Shown: positions 1-6,450, counted from the first letter of the stretch. The stretch is DNA of 6,644 nt from an uncultured Xanthobacteraceae bacterium (GCA_955652925.1 CATPCO010000039.1:1-6644); one strand, 5' to 3'. Notes: generated by a model not told the origin, from the letters alone. Made by a program: numbers and translations.

Positions 1-79
1 CCTCAGGATTGTAACCCCCCTCACCCGGAATGTGCGCGCAATGCGCACATTCCGGGTGAGGGGGGTTACAATCCTGAGG
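1..79. repeat. Perfect long inverted repeat (37-bp arms, 5-nt loop)
   Basis: Bases 1-37 are the exact reverse complement of bases 43-79, with loop GCAAT at 38-42. The arm touches the window edge, so the true repeat may extend further left. The arms carry a run of C/G and a GTGAGGGGG block. I associate such blocks with palindromic intergenic repeats scattered through Bradyrhizobium-like genomes, but that family link is from memory. No coding potential is credible here. Its role may be mRNA 3'-end stabilisation, termination, or none. Confidence 0.85.
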
Positions 80-89
80 CCGGTCCCCT

Positions 90-112
90 GGATCGCGCAA
101 GGCGCGCGATCC
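90..112. repeat. Short GC-rich inverted repeat (9-bp arms)
   Basis: GGATCGCGC at 90-98 pairs exactly with GCGCGATCC at 104-112 around a 5-nt loop (99-103). It sits directly between the 79-bp palindrome and the next hairpin, so it is probably the middle stem of one composite palindromic intergenic element rather than an independent site. Confidence 0.7.
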
Positions 113-113
113 G

Positions 114-166
114 ACCTCTCCCAAAAATGCCGAACTGGGGTAAACCCGAGTTCGGGCGGGAGAGGT
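114..166. repeat. Compound hairpin downstream of the 219-1148 gene; possible terminator
   Basis: ACCTCTCCC at 114-122 pairs with GGGAGAGGT at 158-166. Inside this stem a second one forms: CCGAACT (130-136) with AGTTCGG (149-155), capped by GGG (138-140) with CCC (145-147) around TAAA, with one G-G mismatch at 137/148. It lies 52 bases past the stop codon of the leftward gene, so it could end or protect that transcript. There is no clear U-tract on the minus strand right after the stem, so a classical rho-independent terminator is not proven. It fits the third stem of the composite repeat at 1-166. Confidence 0.65.
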
Positions 167-218
167 GCGCAAGCTGCAAGGCCACGGTGCGATCAACGTC
201 ATCGGAATCTGATCTAGA

Positions 219-1148
219 CTAGCGATCGATGGCAGCCGTGTAATAGCTCAGGTCGATATATTTTTCGGGCTGTGCGAGAAATTTCTGCGGTTGTGCGTAT
301 TCGGTTCGCAGCCGCAGCACCGTGGCTGCGCCTTCATCATCGATCCGCGCCTGGGGATGAAAGCCATGGCGGGCAGCAAGCAGAATGTCGCAAGTCGCTT
401 GCGCGATCTCCTGGCCGAGAGTGGGCACATGCTTGAGCAGCGAGTCACGCGCATTCGCACGATTGTCGCTGCGATAAAGCCAGTCGAGTGCTTCCAGATA
501 GGCTTGGATGAAGCGAACGAGAAGGTCCCTGTTCGCACGTGCCCACGCGCGACGCGCCGTTCCCGAAATGCCCTGGTAGTGCGGCAGCAGATCGCAGGCG
601 CTCTGGAGCACCCGTAAGCCCGACGCTGCCCCCATCAATTCAAACGGGGTGACGAGGAGGGTTCCCGCGTGCTTGCGCGCTTGCAAGGCCTGGAATCGCT
701 GCAGGGCGCCGCCCGCGCGCTCGAACGTCACTTCGCTTTCGCTCACGCCATTGAGCGCCAGCATCTTGCGCAGAACAAACGCGAAGCCCGTGGTCATCGC
801 GTCAACCGAGAGCGTCTTGCCTCTGAGATCGGTGTAAGCTTGGATCTCGGGGAGAACGACAAGGCGCAAAAAGCCGTTGTCTCCGCCCATGAAGGCAAAC
901 AGGTCAGGCTCGCCCTCGACCGGTTGCTCGCCCTGTCCTTCCGCATAGGCGACGATATTGTCGAAGGCGGTGAGCCCGATGTCCCATTTGCCGGTGATGA
1001 GGCCGGCGAGTTGCTCGACCGAATTCGCGGTATAGGCGAGATCGAGCTCGATATCGCGTGCCCGCAGGAAGCCATGCGCCATCGCGGTCCACATCGGAAG
1101 GTTGAAGCCGCCGGGAAAGACGATTGCGCTGATGCGCTCAATGGCCAT
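219..1148 (-). CDS. NMT1/THI5-like ABC substrate-binding-fold protein, no signal peptide
   Basis: This is a 309-residue protein of the periplasmic-binding-protein type 2 fold, in the SsuA/THI5/NMT1-like group. That family binds small organic solutes such as sulfonates, nitrate or pyrimidine precursors for ABC importers. Supporting segments are the N-terminal strand and ligand loop (FPGGFNLPMW, residues 11-20), AMAHGFLRARDIELDL (22-37), the GKWDIGLTAFDNIVAYAEG stretch (53-71), DLRGKTLSVDAMTTGFAFVLR (107-127) and a hinge-type LLVTPFELMGAA (164-175). The ligand cannot be named. I chose the ATG at 1148 because GGGGGA lies 5 bases upstream and the family fold starts right there; an in-frame ATG at 1295 would add 49 non-family residues and overlap the divergent gene's start. 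Oddly, neither start gives a hydrophobic export signal. No permease or ATPase lies beside it on this strand. It is divergent from the sugar-type importer operon and shares its 146-bp promoter region. It may be an orphan binding protein, a cytoplasmic sensor, or an enzyme. The CCCFC motif of yeast THI5 is absent. Confidence 0.88.
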   Translation of the reverse strand: MAIERISAIVFPGGFNLPMWTAMAHGFLRARDIELDLAYTANSVEQLAGLITGKWDIGLTAFDNIVAYAEGQGEQPVEGEPDLFAFMGGDNGFLRLVVLPEIQAYTDLRGKTLSVDAMTTGFAFVLRKMLALNGVSESEVTFERAGGALQRFQALQARKHAGTLLVTPFELMGAASGLRVLQSACDLLPHYQGISGTARRAWARANRDLLVRFIQAYLEALDWLYRSDNRANARDSLLKHVPTLGQEIAQATCDILLAARHGFHPQARIDDEGAATVLRLRTEYAQPQKFLAQPEKYIDLSYYTAAIDR

Positions 1149-1178
1149 GAATTTCCCCCGGATTGACGTCGTCTGGTG

Positions 1179-1203
1179 CGTGTTGACGCTATAGCTCAAC
1201 ACG
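1179..1203. promoter_or_regulatory. Operator-like near-palindrome in the divergent promoter region
   Basis: CGTGTTGA at 1179-1186 is the exact inverted copy of TCAACACG at 1196-1203. The space between holds GCTATAGC (1188-1195), itself an 8-bp palindrome, so the whole 25 bp is a palindrome apart from one extra C at 1187. It lies in the 146-bp gap between the divergent starts at 1148 and 1295, about 31 bases from the leftward start and 91 from the rightward one. The TATAGC core could serve as a -10-like element leftward, although no good -35 is seen. A dimeric repressor site is the natural reading. No regulator gene is in the window, so the factor is unknown. Confidence 0.5.
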
Positions 1204-1294
1204 AAGTCACGGCCCGATCTACCCCTCTTGTTGATCCTGTGACATGATGATGCCAATGCTCGACGCAAAGAGGCGTCCCTAATGGGAGGATGCA

Positions 1295-2599
1295 ATGGAC
1301 GAACGCTGGTTGCTGTCTCGGCGCAAATTTCTGCACACCCTTGCCGGATCCGGTGTCATCGCCGGCGGCGATCTTGCCTGGTGGGAAGCACCCTTGCTCG
1401 CGCCGCGCAAGGCCTTTGCCGCCGAGCCGGTGCGGTTCCAGTTCAGCGTGCCGGAGCCGACGCGCATCACGCTCGTCACCTCGCTGGTGCAACGCTTCAA
1501 TCAGTCGCAGAAGGATTTCGAGGTCAAGGTCGAATTCGTGCCGCAGGCGCAGGCGCGGCAGAAGCTGATCAGCGCCGTAAGCGCGGGCAGCCCGCCCGAC
1601 GTCTGCCAAATCTGGGACAACTGGATCGGCCAGTTCCAGGGAATGGGCGCAGTCGAGGACCTCACTTCCCGGGTCAAATCATGGAAGCACCGCGACGACG
1701 TGCAGGATACCGCCTGGCAGACCGTGAGCGCGGGCAACGCGATTGTCTCGATGCCGCTCGCGCTCACGCTTGATGGAATCTTCTACCGCACCGATCGGCT
1801 GCGGGAGCTCGGCCTCAAAGAGCCCACGCCCGATTGGACCTGGGACGATTTCCTCAGGATCGCACAAGCCTTCACCAAGGCGAGCGAAAACCGCTACGGC
1901 TACGGGATGCGCGGCGCCGGCACCTGGTCGGTGCTCTATCCGAGCGAATTTGCCTACGCCAACGGCGCCGAAGTTCTCAAGGACGGCAAGCTCGCGATCA
2001 ATTCGAAGGAGGCCGTCGATGCGCTGTCCTGGTATCTCGACCTCGCGCTCAAGCACAGGGTGACGCCGCCCAGCGCCGCCACCGACGGCTTCGTCGAAAT
2101 TGTCGAGACCTTCGGACGCGGTATCACCAGCATGTACCAGCACAATTCCGGCTCGGTCGGCCAGCAGAAGAAGAATGTGGGAGCGGCGAATTTCGCGACC
2201 GTGCCGCTGCCTGTGGGTCCGGCAAAAAAGCGCGCGTCGTTCTACTTCTCCGAGACGCTCACGATGTTCAAAGCCGGACGCAACAAGGAGGGCGCCTGGC
2301 AGTTCGTCAGCTTCATGCTCGATGATGAGCAAAGCCTCATGTACAACAAGACGCTCGGCCTATTGCCGCCGCGCAAATCAATCATCTCCAAGCCGGACTT
2401 TGCCGATGATCCGGCGCTGCGCGGCTTCATCGCTTCCTTCCCGTTCGCGATCGTCAGCCCCTACCTCGCTTACCCGGGATGGGGCGGACGCATCGACTCC
2501 GATGGCGTACCCCTCATCCAGCAGGCGATTCTGGGAAAGATCTCGCCGCAGGAATGTCTCGACCGCTTTGCCGCCGTGCTCAAACAGGAAATGACCTGA
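1295..2599 (+). CDS. Tat-exported family 1 extracellular solute-binding protein (sugar-type ABC importer)
   Basis: This 434-residue periplasmic binding protein captures a solute, probably a sugar, oligosaccharide or polyol, for the two permeases encoded next. A twin-arginine signal is visible: S8-R9-R10-K11-F12-L13, then a weakly hydrophobic stretch and a likely cleavage after AFA at residues 40-42. The h-region is unusual in holding D26, W29, W30 and E31. Family 1 features are FNQSQKDFEVKVEFVP (68-83), the SPPDVCQIWDNW segment (99-110), MPLALTLDGIFYRTDRLRE (153-171), TPDWTWDDFLRIAQAFTK (178-195), and the C-terminal helix region with EGAWQFVSFML (332-342). The length is normal for the family. 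The start is fixed by GGGAGGA at 1284-1290, about 5 bases upstream of the ATG. The gene heads an operon, with the first permease starting 15 bases after its stop. The substrate cannot be read from sequence; the MalE/UgpB-like family assignment is firm. Confidence 0.95.
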   Translation: MDERWLLSRRKFLHTLAGSGVIAGGDLAWWEAPLLAPRKAFAAEPVRFQFSVPEPTRITLVTSLVQRFNQSQKDFEVKVEFVPQAQARQKLISAVSAGSPPDVCQIWDNWIGQFQGMGAVEDLTSRVKSWKHRDDVQDTAWQTVSAGNAIVSMPLALTLDGIFYRTDRLRELGLKEPTPDWTWDDFLRIAQAFTKASENRYGYGMRGAGTWSVLYPSEFAYANGAEVLKDGKLAINSKEAVDALSWYLDLALKHRVTPPSAATDGFVEIVETFGRGITSMYQHNSGSVGQQKKNVGAANFATVPLPVGPAKKRASFYFSETLTMFKAGRNKEGAWQFVSFMLDDEQSLMYNKTLGLLPPRKSIISKPDFADDPALRGFIASFPFAIVSPYLAYPGWGGRIDSDGVPLIQQAILGKISPQECLDRFAAVLKQEMT

Positions 2600-2614
2600 G
2601 CACTGACGACGCCG

Positions 2615-3544
2615 ATGACGACGCTTGCGCTCGGAACGCGCCGCGCCCGCCCGCTGATCAGCGCCCGCACGCGCAAGCTGCTCATCGGCTATTGCTACCT
2701 GATGCCGGCCGCGCTGTGCATGCTCGCAACGGTGGTCGTGCCGATCGGCATGGCCATCAAGATGAGCCTCTACAACGACATCCTCTACAAGCCGCAGGAC
2801 TATCGCTTCATCGGATTGGGCAACTATTTCCGCCTCGCGGCGGACCCGGTGTTCTGGCTGTCGCTGTGGAACTCCTGCGTCTGGGTGTTCGGCTCGGTGG
2901 CGTTGCAGTTCGTGTTCGGATTTGCGGCGGCGCTGCTGCTCAACCAGGCGTTTCGGGGCCGCGCGCTGGTGCGCACGCTCACACTGCTTCCCTGGATCAT
3001 CCCCGGCGTGGTCGTCGGACTGATCTGGGAATGGCTCTATCAACCCAACTATGGCGTGATCAATGATCTTCTGATCAAGGCCGGTTGGCTGCACGACCGC
3101 ATTGCCTGGCTCTCGACGCCGGACCTCGCCATGGCGGCGGTCGTGTTCACCAATGTCTGGCGCGGCATTCCCTTCTTCACGATCATGTTGCTCGCTGGAC
3201 TGCAGGCGGTCCCGGCCGAGCTTTATGAGGCGGCGCATGTCGATGGGGCGAGCGTGTTTGGGCGCTTCCGGCACATCACCTTGCCGCTGCTGCGGCCGAT
3301 CATCGTGGTTGCAACCGCGACACGCATCATCTGGACCTTCAACTACGCCGACCTGATTTTCGTGATGACCAACGGAGGGCCGGCCAACGCCACCCAGATT
3401 ACGTCGACCTATACCTTGCTGCAGGCCTATTCGAATCTCGACTTCGGCTACGCCGGCGCGCTTTCGGTCGTGCTGCTTCTCGTAATGCTGGTGTTCACCG
3501 CCGCCTATCTGCGCATCACCCGCGGCGTCGAGGAGATTGCATGA
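2615..3544 (+). CDS. ABC importer inner-membrane permease, MalF/UgpA type
   Basis: This 309-residue inner-membrane permease is one half of the translocation channel for the solute delivered by the upstream binding protein. Six hydrophobic segments are visible, at about residues 24-48, 85-109, 117-142, 171-196, 228-250 and 281-299. The EAA loop that docks on the ATPase is clear: E205-A206-A207-H-V-D-G211, ending in L223-P224 after GRFRHIT. Other family marks are the GLGNYFRL segment (67-74) between the first two spans, LLPWIIPGVVVGLIWEWL (124-141) and the MTNGGPANATQ loop (251-261). Length is typical. The ATG at 2615 lacks a strong Shine-Dalgarno sequence, so translation may depend on coupling to the binding-protein gene 15 bases upstream. 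It overlaps the next permease by 4 bases (ATGA), which is usual for subunits made in equal amounts. The family call is firm; the substrate is unknown. Confidence 0.95.
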   Translation: MTTLALGTRRARPLISARTRKLLIGYCYLMPAALCMLATVVVPIGMAIKMSLYNDILYKPQDYRFIGLGNYFRLAADPVFWLSLWNSCVWVFGSVALQFVFGFAAALLLNQAFRGRALVRTLTLLPWIIPGVVVGLIWEWLYQPNYGVINDLLIKAGWLHDRIAWLSTPDLAMAAVVFTNVWRGIPFFTIMLLAGLQAVPAELYEAAHVDGASVFGRFRHITLPLLRPIIVVATATRIIWTFNYADLIFVMTNGGPANATQITSTYTLLQAYSNLDFGYAGALSVVLLLVMLVFTAAYLRITRGVEEIA

Positions 3545-4404
3545 TGCGCCGGGGCGCCTCGGCGGGTCTCGTCGAAAGGCTCCTGGCCGGTCCGGTTCTC
3601 TGGGGTGGGCTCGTCCTGCTCACCGCATTTGCCTTGGGTCCCTTCATCTGGATGTTGCTGACATCGTTGAAGAACCACCAGGAGCTATACGCCACGCCGC
3701 TTGAGTATCTGCCCAGGCATCCCACGCTCGAGAATTATGTCGATGCCTGGACGTCCCCCGTCACACCGTTCAGCCGGTTTTTCTTCAACAGCCTGTGGGT
3801 GTGCTCCGTCACCATGGTGGCGACCACGGCTGTCTCCGTGCTTGCGGGCTACGCCATCGCCCGGTTCCGCTTTGCCGGCCGGGACGCCTTGCTGCTCATC
3901 TTTCTCGCCACGCAGATGTTTCCGAGCGTTCTGCTTATCGCTCCCTTGCTGACCCAATGGCGCGCGCTGGGGCTGATCGATACCTACCAGGCGCTGATCT
4001 ACTCGAACTTCTCCTTCACCGTGCCGTTCACCGTGTGGATGATGGTCGGCTATTTCAGCTCAATCCCGCGTGATCTCGAAGAGAGCGCGATGATTGACGG
4101 CTGCAACCATTTCGGTGCGCTGTGCCGGATCGTGCTGCCGCTCGCAGCGCCCGGCATCGCGGCGACTGCCATTTTCGCCTTTGTGGTGTCGTGGAGCGAG
4201 CTCCTGTTTGCGATCTCGTTTACCACCGAGACCGACATGCGGACCCTGTCAGCGGGCCTGCTCTACATGGTCGGACAATACGAGGTGCAGTGGGGACCGC
4301 TTTCGGCCGGCGTTATCATGAGCACCGTGCCGGTCGCGGTCCTCTTTACGTTCCTCCAGCGCCACCTCATTCACGGCCTCACCGCAGGCGCCGTCAAAGG
4401 GTGA
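3541..4404 (+). CDS. ABC importer inner-membrane permease, MalG/UgpE type
   Basis: This 287-residue protein is the second channel subunit and should form a heterodimer with the preceding permease. Hydrophobic spans lie at about residues 17-41, 83-106, 115-138, 149-172, 204-227 and 254-272. The ATPase-docking loop reads D178-L-E-E-S-A-M-I-D-G187 and ends at L199-P200; the second Ala of the EAA signature is Ser here, a common variant. The C-terminus FLQRHLIHGLTAGAVKG is a hallmark of MalG-type permeases and shows the gene is complete. The start is ATGATG at 3541, with GAGGAG at 3530-3535 inside the previous gene; either Met could be used. The expected MalK/UgpC-type ATPase gene does not follow. 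Instead the stop codon is 4 bases from the stop of a convergent gene, with no hairpin terminator between them. Confidence 0.95.
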   Translation: MMRRGASAGLVERLLAGPVLWGGLVLLTAFALGPFIWMLLTSLKNHQELYATPLEYLPRHPTLENYVDAWTSPVTPFSRFFFNSLWVCSVTMVATTAVSVLAGYAIARFRFAGRDALLLIFLATQMFPSVLLIAPLLTQWRALGLIDTYQALIYSNFSFTVPFTVWMMVGYFSSIPRDLEESAMIDGCNHFGALCRIVLPLAAPGIAATAIFAFVVSWSELLFAISFTTETDMRTLSAGLLYMVGQYEVQWGPLSAGVIMSTVPVAVLFTFLQRHLIHGLTAGAVKG

Positions 4405-4408
4405 TGCA

Positions 4409-6442
4409 CTACTCGTTTTCCACAACGGCGATGTCCACGAACCGCCACTCGTTCTCGTTTGACTTCTCGGACTCGGCATAGAGGCCGATCGCGCCGCCGT
4501 TGCGCGGCGGCTGTCCGCGAAATTCAAACGCCTTTTGTCCATTGACGTAGAAGGCCGCAAGATTGCCGCTGAATGTGACCATGATTTCGTTCGTGACGTC
4601 CAACCCGGTTTTGACGAATTCGGATTTTGTGGCGGGCAGGACACTGGCCCATTCGCCGTTGACCATCCGCAGGATGCCCAACCTTCCATTGGGATAGACT
4701 GACACAGCATAGTGGTTCCTGCGATTCGCCGTTGTCCAAAAGGCAAGCCCTGCATTGGTCGAGCCGTTGATGTCGGTAACCTCCTTAGGCGACTTGAGCT
4801 GCGCGCAAATCGTCGCATTGCCAAACAGCAGCGACGGATAGAATTGCCGCCAGGATCTGGATGCCTGAGGTTTGAGGACAAGCTCGCCGTCGGCGAGGAA
4901 CACACGCCCGCTCGCGAGGTTACCCCATCCCGGATCGGCGGCTTTGAAATGGTCCTCGAATGCAGCCGCCCGTAACGGCTTGCATCCGGGTCCCACGGCC
5001 GGAGCGGCAAGTTTTGCCGTCACCTGCTGCTGCGCATCGGGATCAGCCGCCACAACGTTGAGCACGCGCCATTCATTGCGCTCATTGGCGTTGGAGGCGC
5101 TGTAGAGTCCGATCATGGTGTCGTCTTTCGGCGGCTGACCGCGGAATTCCTGGACCATGACACCGTTTATGGAGAGCGTCCCGCTGTTGTCCCGCGTGGT
5201 CACCCTGATTTCATTGACGGCTCCTGGACCCGATTTGATGCTCGCAAAGGCTGTGCGCGGCGTGACCGATGCCCAGGTACCGGCAACCATTCGATCGATG
5301 GCATAGGTGCCGTTTGGGTAAATACTGACGGCGTAGAAGTTAAGCGCGTCGCTTGCCCAGAAAATCAGGCCGCCGCTCGCCGTGCCGGTCTCGGAGCCGA
5401 GTTCCAGGGGTGCCTTCAACGTCGCACAGAGCGCGACGTTCTTGAATCGAAAGGGCGCATAGAGGAGGCGAACGTTCTTTCCCTCAACACCCTTGAGCGC
5501 GAGCTCGCTCTCGACCAGATAGGCAGTTTGCGAGGGCAGACGCCACGCCGGATCGAGCGCGCTAAAATCATCGGCAAGCGTTGCCGGCAGGTCGAGCTTG
5601 CACCCGGCCGTCTCGGCCAGCGGCGCCCGCGCGGTTGGCTGTGGCTGCGTGATCGGCGGCGGTTGGGTCGGTACCGCGCTAGGCGGTGCGACCTCGGTCT
5701 TCGGGTTGAGATAAAGCCAGGCGGCGGCACCCATAACGGCGGCGAGGCAGATCGGCACGGCGACGAGCGCGGTTTTGCGCAATGATCGCGGCCGGGCCTG
5801 GCGCGGCGCTGCCTCGGCTGCCTGCGCCGCGTCGGCAGGCGGTGGCGCTTGCGCGGCCGTTGCATCCGGCGCCGCGGCGCTCGGCCCCCCGCGCGCAACG
5901 GCCGCGCCTTGCGCGGATGGGGCTGCGGAAGGGCCGGCAGTTTTCGTGTCGCTCGCCGCTGGTGCGGAGGGTTTTGCGCGATCTGCGATTATCCGCTCCA
6001 TCGAGCGGATCAGGCGCTCCACGTGCGGATGAAAATCCCTGCCTGCGTCGACTTCCGCGGCGTTGCGGTAGGAGAAATCTTTCAGGCCATCCGGCAGCTC
6101 TGACGGTTTGGGCATGGCGGCCCCGCCCACGAGCACCGGAATGACGACGGTTGCATTCTTGATCGCCGTCTCGATCTCGATCCGAACCGGATCGTTTTCC
6201 TCGCTGATCCGCAGATGGCGGCCCTTGCCCGGGCCGGTCCATTTCGGCCCGATCACCGCCACGAGAATATCGGTTTGCGCCAACTCGCTCTGGATGTGCT
6301 CACGAAAATCGGTTCCGAATGGAATGCTGTCGATATCCATAAACACGGATTCCTCGCCGAAATGGTTGGCGAGACGGTCCCTGATGCGGCCCGCAATCGC
6401 ATCCGAATCGGCGCGGCGGTATGAAATGATAATGTGGGGCAT
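4409..6442 (-). CDS. Membrane TIR-domain protein with two tandem concanavalin/LamG-like domains
   Basis: This 677-residue protein has four parts. Residues 1-150 are a bacterial TIR domain: HIIISYRRADSD (3-14), VFMDIDSIPFG as the BB-loop region (33-43), DILVAVIGPKW (58-68), and VRIEIETAIKNATVVIPVLV (86-105). By my alignment E89 matches the catalytic Glu of NAD-cleaving TIRs (SARM1 E642), so NADase activity is possible but unproven. Residues 157-217 are an Ala/Pro/Gln-rich linker. RPRSLRK (217-223) precedes a membrane span at 224-245, which places TIR in the cytoplasm, and a Pro-rich stalk follows (251-270). Residues 280-466 and 486-675 are duplicated beta-rich domains resembling DUF1080/LamG jelly-roll folds, each with one Cys pair (281/339 and 487/546), which suits the periplasm. 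I chose the ATG at 6442 because TIR begins there; the in-frame ATG at 6547 adds 35 unrelated residues. No clear Shine-Dalgarno precedes it. The likely role is ligand-sensing receptor or defence effector; the ligand is unknown. The gene stands alone, divergent from the mini-gene at 6548. Confidence 0.9.
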   Translation of the reverse strand: MPHIIISYRRADSDAIAGRIRDRLANHFGEESVFMDIDSIPFGTDFREHIQSELAQTDILVAVIGPKWTGPGKGRHLRISEENDPVRIEIETAIKNATVVIPVLVGGAAMPKPSELPDGLKDFSYRNAAEVDAGRDFHPHVERLIRSMERIIADRAKPSAPAASDTKTAGPSAAPSAQGAAVARGGPSAAAPDATAAQAPPPADAAQAAEAAPRQARPRSLRKTALVAVPICLAAVMGAAAWLYLNPKTEVAPPSAVPTQPPPITQPQPTARAPLAETAGCKLDLPATLADDFSALDPAWRLPSQTAYLVESELALKGVEGKNVRLLYAPFRFKNVALCATLKAPLELGSETGTASGGLIFWASDALNFYAVSIYPNGTYAIDRMVAGTWASVTPRTAFASIKSGPGAVNEIRVTTRDNSGTLSINGVMVQEFRGQPPKDDTMIGLYSASNANERNEWRVLNVVAADPDAQQQVTAKLAAPAVGPGCKPLRAAAFEDHFKAADPGWGNLASGRVFLADGELVLKPQASRSWRQFYPSLLFGNATICAQLKSPKEVTDINGSTNAGLAFWTTANRRNHYAVSVYPNGRLGILRMVNGEWASVLPATKSEFVKTGLDVTNEIMVTFSGNLAAFYVNGQKAFEFRGQPPRNGGAIGLYAESEKSNENEWRFVDIAVVENE
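4418..5605 (-). repeat. Tandem domain duplication inside the TIR gene
   Basis: The 3' part of the TIR gene encodes two copies of one domain, at about 5045-5605 (residues 280-466) and 4418-4987 (residues 486-675). They share, in order: GCK; an F-x-A-x-DP-x-W-type start; FKN/GN followed by C-A-x-LK-x-P; a G-L-x-FW strand; YAVS(I/V)YPNG; W-A-S-V; NEI-x-VT; NG followed by EFRGQPP; IGLY; and NEWR. The match is at protein level with clear nucleotide drift, so the duplication is old and both copies seem to be under selection. A short linker at residues 467-485 separates them. Confidence 0.9.
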
Positions 6443-6450
6443 CGGGCGCG

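Noticed and set aside
32..217. Open frame of 61 codons on the plus strand at the left edge
   Set aside because: It lies almost wholly within the palindromic repeats at 1-166, has no ribosome-binding site and has a composition typical of repeat read-through.
669..1166. Plus-strand open frame (165 codons) opposite the NMT1/THI5-like gene
   Set aside because: Charged, pattern-free product antisense to a clear binding-protein fold; a shadow of third-position GC bias.
1204..1294. Sigma-70-type promoter for the importer operon (TTGTTG or TTGATC near 1228-1236)
   Set aside because: No acceptable -10 hexamer lies 16-18 bases downstream of either hexamer, so no promoter is called.
1149..1295. N-terminal extension of the leftward binding-protein gene to ATG at 1295
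   Set aside because: The extra 49 residues are not family-like or hydrophobic, would consume the divergent promoter region and overlap the other gene's start; the ATG at 1148 has a good SD.
1679..2332. Minus-strand open frame (217 codons) opposite the solute-binding protein
   Set aside because: Antisense shadow of a confidently assigned gene, with no SD and no recognisable motif.
2378..3274. Long minus-strand open frame (298 codons) opposite the binding protein and first permease
   Set aside because: Its product is rich in Arg, His, Glu and Asp with no fold-like pattern. It is the antisense of strongly recognisable genes in GC-rich DNA, where such shadow frames are common.
5991..6010. Perfect 8-bp hairpin (ATCCGCTC/GAGCGGAT, 4-nt loop)
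   Set aside because: It is inside the TIR coding region, encodes a helical RSMERI segment, has no U-tract and is most simply a coincidence of codon use.
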